Assembly (NCBI RefSeq): GCF_000002425.4
Contig: NC_037255.1
Coordinates: 3,334,735-3,398,734 of the forward strand
Length of the DNA stretch: 64,000 bases
Direction of reading: 5' to 3'
Origin: Physcomitrium patens
Lineage: Eukaryota; Streptophyta; Bryopsida; Funariales; Funariaceae
Part shown: in pieces, positions 34,905 to 47,517 of the stretch
How the letters are laid out: every line of letters starts with the position of its first letter
Numbering within the stretch: position 1 is the first letter of the stretch
Notes under the pieces: generated by a model
What the model was told of the DNA's origin: nothing
The model's database searches: none
What the model saw: only the letters and a program-made list of their open reading frames with translations
Made by a program: the position numbers and the translations under genes

Positions 34905-37718
34905 GAGTTCCCTTCCTACTTCTTACTATGGTCCAATCAATTAGGTCAACTCCTTCTTTTGTAACAAAAAATCCGTCCCAAGTTTATGTATAATAAAGTT
35001 TAAGCCGATTACCATTGTTCCGTGTTGTAAATTTAGTATCCATAAAATCGTCCAATTATATTGAACTATTTGAAAATCCTTCAATAACTCGATATGGCCC
35101 ATGTCATCGAACTTAAAATTTTTTTAGAAAATTTTTAAATCGACTATCATAAAGAAGTACCAAATCATTTGGCATAAAAGCCTTTGGTCTAAGCTTACTA
35201 TCATAATAAGTCTTCCTTCATTTTTGTATAGTTTCTATTATCATTAATGCATTAACTCTAGTTTCATCTAATTTTTCTAATTCTTCTAAACAATACCGTA
35301 ATCAATCTTGATCTCTCAATCTAGTATCTATAGCAATTCGTGAACTTTAGGCTTCCAATTCAATAAGTAGTATTGCTTCTTGGCCATAAACCAATTGGAA
35401 AGGGGTAGCATTGGTAGTAACTTTATACGCAGTACGGTATGCCCATAAAGCTGCGAATAACTTAGTGATCCAATCTGCTCCTGCTCCTGAAACTATTTTT
35501 ATTCAGATTTTACATAAAATTCTGTTAGTCTTTTCCATTTGTCCATTGGCTCTAGGATGATATGGTGTAGTCTTCCAGTGTTTTATCTCGTATTTAGTCA
35601 TGAGTGCTTCGATTGTACTGTTTATAAAATGAGTTCCTCAATTACTAACTAATTCTCATGGACAACCAAATCGTGTAATAATATTTTCATACAAAAAGGT
35701 TGCTATTGTACTTGCACTATCGATTTTCGTAGCTACAGCTTTAGCCCATTTTGTTACGTAATCCATTGCTACCAATATATACCATTTTTTTCTATTTCTC
35801 GAGGCTGGTATAATTGGTCCCACAAAATCAATTCTCCATTTTTCAAAAGGTGCTTGAGCCAAAATTGGTACCAATGGCATTGCTGAAGTTCCAGTAGGTC
35901 GACCCGTTCTCTGACATGGATTACAATGATGGACAAATTGGTGGACATTTGCAAACATTATTGTCCACCAATAACCATCTTGTAAAGCTTTACGAGCCAT
36001 GCTGTCTCCCGTAAAATGTCCACCACAATTGTCCTAGTGGCAACCTTCCAATACAGTACTTACTTCAGTCTCATAAATACAGCGTCGCAAAACTCCATCC
36101 TTGCCTTGTTTATATAATGCTTCACCAATCATCGTATAAGGTGCACATTTTAATATTAAGCGTCGTTTAAGCTTTTCATTGAAATTAGATGGAAAGGTTT
36201 GAAATGTCAAGTATTGAATTATTTCACTATACTCTAGAGTAATTATATCTACCACAAATAGTTTCGTATCGGATAGTACATCGTTAATGGGTTCATTACC
36301 CAATATATTGGATAATTGAGATAAATGGTCTGCATTGGAATGTAATTTTTCTGGTCTTACTTGAATAGTAAAGTCAAATTCTTACAAGAGTAAAATCCAT
36401 CGTGTAATACGACCATTCAATTGAGGCTTATTAATCATATATTTTAAAGCATTGTGGTTGACATAGAAAACAAATTTATAACTAAGAAGATTATGTCAAA
36501 ACTTTTGTATGGAATAAATCATCTCCAATGCTTCTCGTTTAGTTGTTGTATAATTTCTTTCAGCTGCTACCAATTGACGACTTGCATAATAAATAGGGTG
36601 ATCAAAACCCCGGTCATCTTTTTGGCTTAGCACAGAACCAATCATGATATTAGATACATCCACATAAACTTGGAATGGTTTTGTCTAACAAGGTGCCACC
36701 AATATTGGTACTAAAACCAATTTCTGTTTCAATGTTTTGAATGCAATTATACATTCCTTTGTCCAAAATGGACTAGTCCCATCGGTTGGTGGATTCTTCA
36801 AGAGATTTGTCAATGAAAGACATATAACTACGAATAGATAGATAAATCACTAATAATAACTGACATGGCCAACAAATGCTCGAATATCCATAATAGTATC
36901 TGGTTGCTTTAATTCTATTATAATCTTTATTTTATCTTAATCTATAGCAATGCCTACCATCGAAACTATATGATCCAATAATTTATCAGAAGGTACACCA
37001 AATTAGTACTTTTCTAAATTTAAAGAAATTCCATATTTGGTACATTGATTCAAATATTGACCGAGACATTCTAAATGCTTGGCTCTTGTACTAAATGTAC
37101 AGAAATCATCTAGAAATATTTCCATTGAAATTTGTAGATAATCTTGAAATGCTTGCATCATTACCCTTTGAAATGTAGCTGGTACATTACAAAGCCCAAA
37201 CGGCATAACCTTATAGGCAAAGGTCCTTCAATCTGTAGTAAAAGTAGTTTTTAAGTGGTCTTCTTTTGCAAACTTAACTTGATTATAACCAGAGAATCCA
37301 TCAAGAAATGAATAACATTCATAACCATTGATAGCATCCAATATACTATCCATGAATGGTAAAGGAAAATAATCCTTCTTAGTAGCCACATTTAATTTTT
37401 GAAAATCTCGACAGATGCAAACTTTTTCATTCTTTTTCGGTACCATAACAATTGGAGAAATCCATTCACTATAAGGAACCGGATAGATAAATCCAACTTC
37501 TAAGAGTTTATTCAATTTTTCTTTTATCATAGGTGATTATTTTAGATTAAGTGGATGTTGTCTTTGGCGTACGGGTGTAGTATTCTCCTCCAATATAATT
37601 TGATGCTCAAAAACTTCAGCTGGAATTCTTTTCAAATCTACATACGACCATGCAAAAGTAGTTTTATGCATTAAAAAGTAATCCACCCAAATTTCTTTCT
37701 ACTTGACTTTTATACCGT

Positions 37719-38954
37719 TGTCGTGTTGTAACATGAGTATACCGTGAAAATATAATGAAAGGGGACTTTTATTAATGTTCAGTTATCTCGAATATTGGGA
37801 GCAACGACCAACTCCAGTACAAATACTAAGTGGCGAAGTTCAGTCACCCCGTTACAGTCAGCGGGGGCATACTGAAATGCTCCATTCGATTCCAATAACG
37901 AGAGTCAGCAAGAAGGGAAAGGACCAATTCACATGACGGATGAGCCTGGTTCAAAGAGCCAATTGGATCCAATTTCAAGAATCCAATCCGGGTCCTCTTA
38001 CCCAATATGAGACCTGAATTGGTCAGGCAACCCAATATAGTCTAATCACGAAAAAATCCAGGTCTTACTACGAGCCTCAGCCAATCTGACATGAAGGACC
38101 AATTTGATCCAATTACGGGAACATCCGGGTCTTACTAATGGACTCTTAGCCAATATGAGACCTGAATTGGTCGGGCGACTCAATGTGGTCCCGATTACGG
38201 GGTTTCAATTCTGTTTCAGGTTGTCATGTTCTCTGTGCCGTTTCATTGAACGTTGTTTTCGGTAACAAGATCTCTTAAAGGTAAAAACGGAGGAGAAAGC
38301 TCTCACGGTGGGAGCCAATTCCGGATCCAAGATGGAGGATTGAAGAAATTCAAAATTAAGGTTAAGAAATGAGAGGCGAGAAAATAAGTTTTGGGAAGGT
38401 TTTTGAAGGATCGAGAGAGCTAGCTTCATGCTTAGGGCATAGAAAAAAGACAGAGAATTGGGTTTTTTTTTCTTCATAGGATTATGGGAAGACTGAGGCA
38501 ATCGTTGCTGAAGTCAGTGTTGTAATGGTGAATCAGGATTTTTAATGAAGTGGGTTTGATTACTCTTGACTGTTTTAAGAAATCGAGTTACGTCTGTGAT
38601 GAAGAAATAAAAGGGTGTCTATAGGATTGAGTATGCGGAATGAATGAAATTTATTGGATTAATCTAACAAGACAATCAGTGGATACAAGATCGTGAGTAT
38701 AAAGCGGTATCAAAGATTAGCAGTTTGGGTTGTTCGGGGTTCTCTGTAACGTCTAGAGACCTACTAGCTGGGGCAAAAAGGACTTCGATAAGCAGTTGAA
38801 GGGCATCTATATAGATTTACAGTGTATTCTTGTAGTTGTTTGTATTCCAACAGTCAAAAACCGATAAACTGCTTGAATATTGGCGAATCTCCATACTACC
38901 TTCTACAGCCAGACGCCCGACACGTTCTCGAGCAGAAAAGCACGTAATACGACA
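37719..38954 (+). repeat. X copy 2 5' LTR (1236 bp)
   Basis: Starts TGTCGTGTTGTAAC and ends GTAATACGACA. See X copy 1. Confidence 0.9.
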
Positions 38955-38958
38955 AAAG

Positions 38959-38976
38959 TGGTGAACCTGACGTGAA
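38959..38976 (+). promoter_or_regulatory. Primer-binding site of X copy 2 (tRNA-Trp type)
   Basis: TGGTGAACCTGACGTGAA, four bases after the LTR, matches the complement of the plant tRNA-Trp 3' end (TGGTGAACCCGACGTGAA) at 17 of 18 bases. Confidence 0.8.
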
Positions 38977-39024
38977 AGCTTGAGGTGGAAGGTATTGGAT
39001 TTCGTTTGATTTTATCTTTATTTT

Positions 39025-41397
39025 ATGGAAAACGAAAATAAAAATTTTGAAGGATTTTTGGGAGGAGTTTCTAGTGGGGATTCTTCTAAAGGACAAGGTA
39101 TGCACATGGATCTGTCTATTGCTAGTATGTTTTAAGCCTTCTCATTATCAATGCAACAACAGCAAAGCAATGATCAAAAGGAAGCTTTGGCAACCAAAGC
39201 ATTGCAAGCAGTGGTCAATAAAATTGATCAATTTGATGGGAGGAATATTTCAAGGTATTTAAGATGTTATGTTCGTGAAATGGAATTAAATCACGTTTCT
39301 CAGAAGAAAATGGTTGAATTATTTGGACTTGCCACGATACCGGAGATAAGAGACCATATTACATCGATTACGGATCGTTATGGGAATTCATGGGAGGTTT
39401 TTTCACATGCATTGTAAGACGAATATTTCTTAGAAGATGCTGATCGCGTTACTAAGAAGTTGTTTCTGGAATGGATTAAACGGCCCAATAAGAATTTGCA
39501 AGCAACAGAGCTACTAAGGGAATTTGAGAGGCAGTACTCTCAATTGTCGAAGGTAGAAAAATTGACATTGGAGCCGAACAAAGTTGATCTATTTCTTCAA
39601 GCTGCTGATAGAGAATTGCAAGAGAAATTAGAACCCCTTCTTGAAGACAAAGAAGAAGATGAAGGATTGACAACGAAGTAGAAGAACGTTGAAGATGCGG
39701 TGGGGTTGCTTATAAAAAAAGAAAGGAGGAAGGATAGGAGCAATATTCCGAAAACAGTACAAGCACCTAAAGCTCCAGTACGTACAACACCACCGACAAT
39801 GCCTACAGTTCAACCTTCGACATCCTTATCAAAGAAAGCAGATATAGGGATGGAAGAAATTATACGAGGAATGCGAGATCTTCAAATCAAATTGGCAAGA
39901 CTTGAAGAGAATACTTCTACAAACAATTCAAAGAGTGTTTCAAAACAAGGATATATACAAAGATGCATTTGGTGTGATGACGCTTCACACACTAGAAAAG
40001 ATTGCAATGAATTTAATAATATGATACGGCAGGGAATTATTTGCTGGAAAGATGGGAAGATAGCATTGAAAGATAGAGAGGATCTTCTTCAAACCAATTT
40101 TGGCAAGGGAGGAATGAGAGCATTGATTCAAGATTATCTAAAAGAGCATGAAACAATAGCACGAGAAAGTACAAGTTATGGTGTTAGAGTAGATGATGAA
40201 ATTGGTAGAAGTACAAAAACTAGTGAGTTTTGGGCTTCTGCCATTTCTATAATGCAAAAAGGGAAATTACCTCGAGAAGCGTTATTGTGAACTGCAGCTA
40301 CAATACGAGGTGCAACAGGTTGGGAGGATCCTGTTGAGTCTCTTTCAATTCATGCATATATTGCTAAGAGCCAATATGAAGCTTTGATGGAAGAAAAGAG
40401 ACGAGGAAATTTTGATGATACTAGAGAAGAAAATTCTTCTAAGAGGCAAACTCGAGGAAACAAGGCTCGGGAGGCAGCTTCAGAAGAATTGCGTGTAAAG
40501 GATACCTCAGCATCATTGGAAGAAAAAACAAAGGAGACAAAAGATAAGGGCAAATCAATTGCTTATAAGCTACTTTCTGACATTGAAGCAGCAACAAATT
40601 TGAAAGGGGTGTTGGAAGAACGTATATTAAATGCTAAGGTGGAATTCACATTGAAAGAAGTCTTGGGAATTGCAAAGAAGGAGTTTCATGATGTTATCAT
40701 TGACAACATTAAACGAAAGAGGCAATTAATGGGCAAAACTGGAATGAGTCATGCTATTGATGCAAAAATATATAAAGATGAAGAAGAGGTTGATATTGGT
40801 TACAAGCAACCAACAAATGAAAAGAATGGGTATAATCAACGAGTATGTTTCGAAGATTATAGTGACAAGGAAATGGAAACCTTGAGCCACTATACTCGAA
40901 AGCATTGGACAAGGACAACTACAGAGGTATTGGTGAAAGTAGGAAATATAGATGAACCAATTGTTGCTGTAGTCGACCATGATTCTGAAATAAATCTCAT
41001 GTCTAAAGATCTTTACAAGAAGCAAAAATGACCAATTGATATGGAACATGGATGGACAATTCGAGCAGCTAATAAAACACGGGGCGAATTATATGGAGCT
41101 TGTCTAGATGTCAAAATTCGGATTGGGGATGTTGCGACAGAGCAACATTTCTTTGTTCAAGATACAACGTCTTATCCGTTGATTATAGGAAAGTCTTATA
41201 TTATGGCAACATGGATGGAAACAAAAGTACTTGACGATGGTTCTGCTTATGCAAGGGTACGTAGCGAGGATGGGAGGAAAGCTGTACAATTTCTAACAGT
41301 ACCTCCTAACTATGAACGAAATCGAGATAGGTTGAGGGAGAAACCATTGCCAAAGATTGTTGAAGGATTTAAAGATTTTGAGGAGGTACCACTGTAA
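39025..41397 (+). pseudogene. X copy 2 gag, zinc knuckle and protease
   Basis: Gag opens with MENENKNFEGFLGGVSSG shortly after the primer site. Then MHMDLSIASMF, SMQQQQSNDQKEALATK, and the knuckle CIWCDDASHTRKDC (about 39.97-40.01 kb). A charged region (TRGNKAREAASEEL) leads to the protease motif VDHDSEINLMS (about 40.97-41.0 kb) and PLIIGKSYI. The gag-to-knuckle part matches copy 1 almost base for base; from about 40.14 kb on, differences rise to several percent. Broken at a few points. Confidence 0.8.
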
Positions 41398-41474
41398 AGC
41401 AAGATTATGGAGGTACAAAAGAGGAGGTACTCTCGCGAGATGAAGGTGCCTTTGATGCGAGTTTTATTGGTATA

Positions 41475-43370
41475 TTGGAGAATGGAAATATTATGTATAA
41501 GAAAGTTGATGATTTTAAAAGAAAAAAAAGAAAAAGATTATATAATATTGAAGGAGAATTACACAAGTTAGGTACATTGCAAGATGATGAGAGGATTTTG
41601 GATGTTTATGAAGAAAATGGGCTGGAAGATTCATTGGAATTGATTACATCTATTAGGTTAGAGGAGAATAATAAGATTGTTGAGATTCATTCAAAAGAGG
41701 TTTATACCATACTTGAATCTTTTCAAGCACTAGAAGTCACTGTGGAGACTAGATATAAAATGGCAGATAAGAAGGTAAAGCCTGTTGTCGGACCATTACA
41801 AGAAGATTCTAAAGAACAAATGGGAGAAGCATCAAAAGAAGCAAGTTTAAGAGATCCAATGAGTATTGGACATCAGTTTACTAAAGAGACTTTTGAAGAA
41901 TTGAAGATTGGTTCTGATGGTTCTTTATTGTCGGAGGAAATTACTTACTTCAAAAAGATGTTGGCTAAATGAGGTAGATCGTTTGCTTTCGAATCTCATG
42001 AAATTGGGTGTGTGGATCCAAATATTATAACACCTATGGTTATCTTCACTATACCGCATGTACCTTGGAATCTAAGACCGATTCCAGTACCAAGGGCACA
42101 TTTACCTGAATTGGTTGAACTATTAAAAGAAAAGATAAAGATGAAAATATTGGAACCCTTGTTTGCACCGAATTCTAATCGATGGTTTGTGGTACCTAAG
42201 TAGAATGGGTCACTACGGTTTATTCAAGATATGCAACCGGTGAATGCAGTAACTGTCAAGAATGTAGGAATTGGACCTATTATAGATGAATTTGCTGAGG
42301 TGTTTGCTGGAAGGGCGATCTATTCAATGGATGACTTGTATTCAAGTTATGATCAATTTCAACTTGCGGAAGGAAGTAGAGATATGACAACAATGAGGAC
42401 ACCACTTGGATTGGTTAGAATGTGCACTCTTCTTCAAGGCGCGACCAACTCAGTTGCGCATATGATAAATGGGATGAATAAGGTATTGAGAGATTTTATT
42501 CCGGAAAAGACTATGCCTTTTCTAAATGATGTTCCTATAAAAGGGTGCAGAGAAGGAGACAAGGTTGAAACTTTAGATACGAGGGGGTGTCGCAAATATG
42601 TTGTTGATCATATACAAGATTGTGAAAAGATTTTAACTCGGCTTGGAGAAGTTCATCTTACATATCGGGTATGAAGTCCGTATTTGGAGTACAAGAGGTT
42701 GTGATTGTTGGACATTTATGTGGATCTTACGGAAGAAAACCAGATCCGACTAAAGTTGATGCAATTAGAAGGATGAAAGAGAATTGTGATTCTTTAACAG
42801 AGGTTCGCAGGTTTTTGGGTGCATGTGTATTTTATCGAATCTAGATCCCACATTATGCTCACATAGCGGATCCATTATATGAACTGTTACGCAAGGGTTA
42901 CCGATTTAAATGGGAAGAAAGGCATATTCAGGCAATGCAAAGATTGAAGAAATTATTGATGTCACCTCCAATATTGAGGAAGGTTGATTATAAGTGCAAT
43001 AGACCAGTGATTCTTACTGTGGACGCTAGTCCAATTGCCATTGGATGGGCTGTGAGACAAGATGATTCTAGTGGGAATAAATTTGCAGTTCGATTTAGGG
43101 CTAAAATTTTAAGTATTCGTCAGCGTGCATATTCGCAAGTCAAAAGAGGACTTTGGGGAGTTGTTTCGGCTATGAAAGCTGAAAAGGACTATTTGATTGG
43201 GGCAATAGTAGTAATTGAAACAGATTGCTTTCCATTGCTTGAAATGATTACTAACTGTTCAATGCCAGATATTGTAATGTTGAGATGGATTGCTTATATT
43301 AAGTCACTAAATCTCGAATTTAAGCATGTTATTGGAAAGGACAATTTAGTAGTAGACATGCTATCTTGAG
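41475..43370 (+). pseudogene. X copy 2 reverse transcriptase and RNase H
   Basis: Linker to RT (about 41.5-41.97 kb), RT with PHVPWNLRPIPVPRAHLPEL, AIYSMDDLYSSYDQFQL (about 42.32 kb), LLQGATNSVAHM and the catalytic loop region (about 42.5 kb), GHLCGSYGRKPDPTKVDAI; RNase H with TVDASPIAIGWAV (about 43.0 kb), VIETDCFPLLEM and EFKHVIGKDNLVVDMLS (about 43.2-43.37 kb). Broken at several points. Confidence 0.8.
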
Positions 43371-43639
43371 CAAGATACGAGAGGGAGGACGAAATGATTG
43401 AAGACATTGATGACATCGGATTGAAATTCTATTCAATATCAAATCTCAATAGAGAAGACAAGCTATTTCTTGAAGAATCTTATGAAGGAGAATTATTGGA
43501 TATTGGTCATTACTTGAATACCTTGACTAAGCAGGGGAATTGGTCTACAAAAAAATTCAAACAAATAAGAAAAAAAGCATATGGATTTTTGCTTTGAGAT
43601 GGATTCTTATGGAAGAGACCGAAGAAAGGAATTGGGATG

Positions 43640-44861
43640 CCACAACGAGTGATAGGCAAGAAGGAAGAAAAACTAAAATTATTAAAGGAGTTTCATGATA
43701 GTTTATGGGCAAGGCATAGAGGAATCTGGGCTACTTTTGCTAAACTCAAGGAACGATATTGGTGGAAAAATATGTATTGAGATGTGCTCTCATTTGTAGA
43801 GTCATGTGAAATCTGTCAATCGTATTCTAATATTTGACATCGAGATGGTCTTCATCCTACGTATCCTTTGGCTATTCATTTTAAATGGGTTGTTGATTTG
43901 GTTATTATGCCAGTTGGGTTATGACAGATGAGATATTTTAGCTTGTGAAATTTTATCAAATCAAGTAGAAAGAAGAGCATTGAGGATAAAATCTACAGAG
44001 GGGATTTGTAGATTTTTGCTTGAAGATGTCATTTGCCGCTATGGATGCATAGGAAAAATCACTACAGATCATGGAGAATTAAATGCACAAGAAGCTTGTA
44101 AGTTCTTTGAAAGATGTGGAGTTAAACTATCACTGACTACTGCTTATAATCCAGAAGGGAATGCAAAAAGCGGTCACCCACCGATTGTGAAAGCATTAGT
44201 TAAAGCTTGTAATGGGAAAGTTAAAGAGTGGCCACGGCTTTTGTCATTTGCATTATGGGCTGATCGAACAACACATAGTTCGGTGATAGGATATATGCCA
44301 GTAGAACTTATGACAGGTCGAAAACCAATTATGTCGATTGAAGAAAAGGTACTTACTTGGAGTATGCTACCATGGAAAGATGGATTGATAAGAGAAGAAC
44401 TTCTGACTATTAGGATTCGATAATTGGAGCAAAGATCGAAAGATGTGCAAATAGCATTGGAAAGGTTAAAAAGAGCAAGGTTACATAATAAGGCACGATT
44501 CAATAAGCAACATCGATTGAGAGCTAAAGCAATCGAGGAAGGTGACTGGGTACTTATTTATAACAATAGTCTAGATAATCAACATAGTACTTTGCGGAAA
44601 TTTTCAAAACGTTGGTTTGGACCATATATAGTAAGAACTGTTCATGATAATGCGACTTACTCATTACGGGAGTTAGATGGTACAAAATTGAAAATAACAA
44701 TTGCAGGGAAGCGAGTAAAAATATTTAAACGAAGACACATGGAGATGAATATGGAAGACCTTAATGAAGGTATAGAGATACTGCAGCAAGAGATTGAAAG
44801 TGATTTGGATAATGAAGGTGACGAAGACGAACTGGACAAAGACATAGAGGACATATTCTAA
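43640..44861 (+). pseudogene. X copy 2 integrase
   Basis: Same plan as copy 1: zinc-binding domain from about 43.65 kb, core with CRYGCIGKITTDHGELNAQ, LTTAYNPEGNAK and ALWADRTTHSS, C-terminal domain with GDWVLIYNNSLDNQH and RWFGPYIV, acidic tail. About one residue in ten differs from copy 1 over the last 145 residues, far more than in gag. Broken. Confidence 0.8.
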
Positions 44862-44919
44862 ATCAAACAATAATTGGGTAAATTGGTGCATAACGGAGGA
44901 TGCACAGGTTTAGAGGGGG

Positions 44920-44933
44920 TGGATGTCGTGTTG
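44920..44933 (+). other. Polypurine tract of X copy 2
   Basis: AGAGGGGGTGGA immediately before the 3' LTR, the expected plus-strand primer position. The same tract adjoins the 3' LTR of copy 1. Confidence 0.7.
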
Positions 44934-46159
44934 TAATACGAGTATACCATGAAAATATATTGAAAGGGGACTTTTATTAATGTTCAGTTACCTCGAATAT
45001 TGGGAGCAACGACCAACTCTAGTGTAAATACTGAGTGGTCAGGTTCAGTCACCCAGTTACAGTCAGCCGGGACATACTGAAATGCTCCATTCGATTCCAA
45101 TAACGGGAGTCAGTAGGAAGAAAAAGGACCAATTCATACAATAGGTGAGCCTGGTATGACGAGCCAATTGGATCCAATTTCAAGAATCCAATCCGGGTCC
45201 TCTTACCCAATATGAGACCTGAATTGGTCGGGCAACTCAATACAGTCTAATCACGAAAAAATCCAGGTCTTACTACGGGCCTCAGCCAATCTGACACGAA
45301 GGACCAATTTGATCCAATTACGAGAACATCCAGATCTTACTACTGGACTCTTAGCCAATATGAGACCTGAATTGGTCGGACGACTCAATGTGGTCCCGAT
45401 TACGGGGTTTCGATTCTGTTTCAGGTTGTCCTGTTCTCTGTGTCGTTTCATTGAACGTTGTTTTCAGTAACAGGATCTCTTAAAGGTAAAAATGGAGGAG
45501 AAAGCTCTCACGGTGGGAGCCAATTCCGGATCCAAGACGGAGGATTCAAGAAATTCAAAATTAAGGTTAAGAAATGAGAGGCGAGAAAATAAGTTTTGGG
45601 GGGGTTTTTGAAGGATCGAGAGAGCTAACTTCATGCTTAGGGCATAGAAAAAAGACAGAGAATTGGGTTTTTTTTTCTTCATAGGATTATGGGAAGACTG
45701 AGGCAATCGTTGCTGAAGTCAGTGTTGTAATGGTGAATCGGGATTTTTAATGAAGTGGGTTTGATTACTCTTGACTGTTTTGTGAAATCGAGTTACATCT
45801 GTGATGAAGAATTAAAAGGGTGTCTATAGGATTGAGTATGCGCAGTGAATGAAATTTATTGGGTTAATCTGACGAGACAGTCAGTGGATACAAGATCGTG
45901 AGTATAAAGCGGTATCGAAGATTAGCAGTTTGGATTGTTCGGGATTCTCTGTAACGTCTAGAGACCTACTGGCTGGGACAAAAAAGACTTCGACGAGCAG
46001 TCGAAGGGCATCCGTATAGATTTATGGTATATTCTTGTAGTTGTTTATATTCCAATAATCAAAAACTGATAAACTGCTTGACTATTGGTGAATCTCCATA
46101 CTATCTTCTACAGCGAGACGCCTGACGCATTCTCGAGCAAGAAAGCACGTAATACGACA
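44934..46159 (+). repeat. X copy 2 3' LTR (1226 bp)
   Basis: Same ends as the 5' LTR. By hand it differs from its own 5' partner at about 12% over the last 215 bp, more than expected if the copies had only diverged since insertion. Confidence 0.9.
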
Positions 46160-46701
46160 CCATCATAAATCTGAATGATTTGGAGAGCCTCCCTTCTACC
46201 TAAATTAATTGATTGATATCATATAATTTGAGGAGTCTCTAGAATAATGTTCTGCTCAATTCCAGAATCTTTCATAAAATCTAACACATTAAAACTTTCC
46301 AATTCCAATTCAATAGTACTAACATGATTAACATCTTGTCTATTCATCTAATATGTAATCATATGATCAAAATTATCAATAACATCTGGAAGAACTAAGT
46401 ACTCTCGCGGTCCCTTGCACTAGTAGTTCATTCTAGTGTGCTCTACAACTTACCTTGTATTAGTATAAATTGGGATAGGTGTACCAATTTCTTCTTCTAT
46501 AGACTCATCATAATCCGACGTAAATTTTGAACTCACAACTTGAGTTTCTTCACGATATTGGACAGGGTACATTTGAAGCACAATTTTAACATTTTCTTTC
46601 TCAATTATCAATGTACCATGGCCCTAGCCATTTCGAGCTTTAGCTTGATATAACCACAATCGCCCTAATAAAATTGGATATGACAATATAGAGCTTTGTA
46701 A

Positions 46702-47517
46702 TTAGAAAACAATATAATAAATTTTGTAGGTAATCACTACAATTACTGTATCAATATTTTGTAGAATATCCATAGGTTTAACTCGACTGGAGTCAACCAT
46801 TCTCAAAACTACTGTAGTAGGCAATAAGTGATTCAAACCCAACTCCTCAATTATAGCAGCATTCAAAAGATTTATACTAGATCCTCCATCTACTTGCACT
46901 CTTGATAGTAATACTACATCAATTGAGTCATCAATTGTTGGTGAACCCAAATCGGGATTCAAAATTACTTCTTGGATTTCTTTATTTTGAGATTTGCGAT
47001 GAATTAATAAGAAATTCAAGGTAGTTTGGCACTCAGGTGCTACTGCCAATAAATGCTTCATAGAGATCGTGGGTTGTATGGTGCCCAAATCTTTTAGACT
47101 ATCATATGGTTTTGTATTAGTGGTAATTTCCAATGTCCATTTCTTCTTTCCAGTCCTAGACACCAATGCACGTAAATTGATTTTCTCTATATTGAAAATT
47201 GATAAAGCTATTGGAACTGAATTTGACGGAGCTTGTAAAATCGTTTCTTTCAACGAATAAGTTTGTTCTCTCAATTGGACTGATATTGGTTCCTTGGAAT
47301 TCACGCCTCTGAGAGGATCTTTCAACAAAAAGGACGTTTTCCAAAATTGTATAGAGAATGGAACAGCTCGACATGGAACCAAATCCTCCGTAATTGGTAC
47401 CTCATTGGGTTGTACAATCGATTCATGTCTTATATTGAGTAAAGGGCCCATGTCAGGACTTGGATTAGATGTCCCTGTAATTGGATCCAATTGGTCCTTC
47501 GCTTCAAGATCACCCAA
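46702..47517 (-). pseudogene. Tat1 protease region (271 aa)
   Basis: Longest open piece of Tat1. The first 200 residues are a linker with no clear fold; the aspartic protease motif VDGGSSINLLNAAIIEELGL lies near residue 212, followed by a strand-rich segment. Part of a fossil. Confidence 0.75.

Larger units (their letters stand above)
34264..37718 (-). mobile_element. Tat1, 3' part: RT, RNase H, integrase, post-integrase frame, 3' LTR start
   Basis: Minus-strand Tat-like Ty3/gypsy element, continuing from 46160-49558 across X copy 2. From right to left: pre-RT linker (TTFAWSYVDLKRIP; about 37.65 kb), RT (GFIYPVPYSEWISPIVMVPK, CYSFLDGFSGYNQV, MPFGLCNVPATFQRVMM, IFLDDFCTFS; about 37.05-37.5 kb), RNase H (about 36.3-36.85 kb), integrase zinc region and core (HHCNPCQRTGRPTGT, WRIDFVGPIIPASRNRK; about 35.6-36.0 kb), an extra coiled-coil frame, and the first 155 bp of the 3' LTR (34264-34418), cut off by X copy 1. 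Broken, with roughly ten interruptions in this part. Confidence 0.85.
37719..46159 (+). mobile_element. X copy 2: full-length Ty3/gypsy element with two LTRs, broken
   Basis: Plus-strand copy of about 8.4 kb inserted in Tat1 between its protease and RT. LTRs at 37719-38954 (5') and 44934-46159 (3'), tRNA-Trp primer site at 38959-38976, purine tract AGAGGGGGTGGA just before the 3' LTR. Gag, knuckle, protease, RT, RNase H and integrase are all present in Ty3/gypsy order. About ten interruptions. The flanking tetranucleotides are CCGT (left) and CCAT (right), one CpG transition apart, compatible with a decayed target repeat. It is inverted relative to copy 1, with the two 5' LTRs facing each other. 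Confidence 0.9.

Noticed and set aside
34264-37718. Certain inversion of the Tat1 spacer
   Set aside because: The crossed tetranucleotides favour it, but Tat1 parts are in the expected order and strand on both sides of X copy 2. Kept only as one of two hypotheses.
25721-46159. Simple inverted segmental duplication of one X element
   Set aside because: The outer flanks (chromovirus A on the left, Tat1 protease side on the right) are unrelated and the outer parts of the copies differ by 7-12%.
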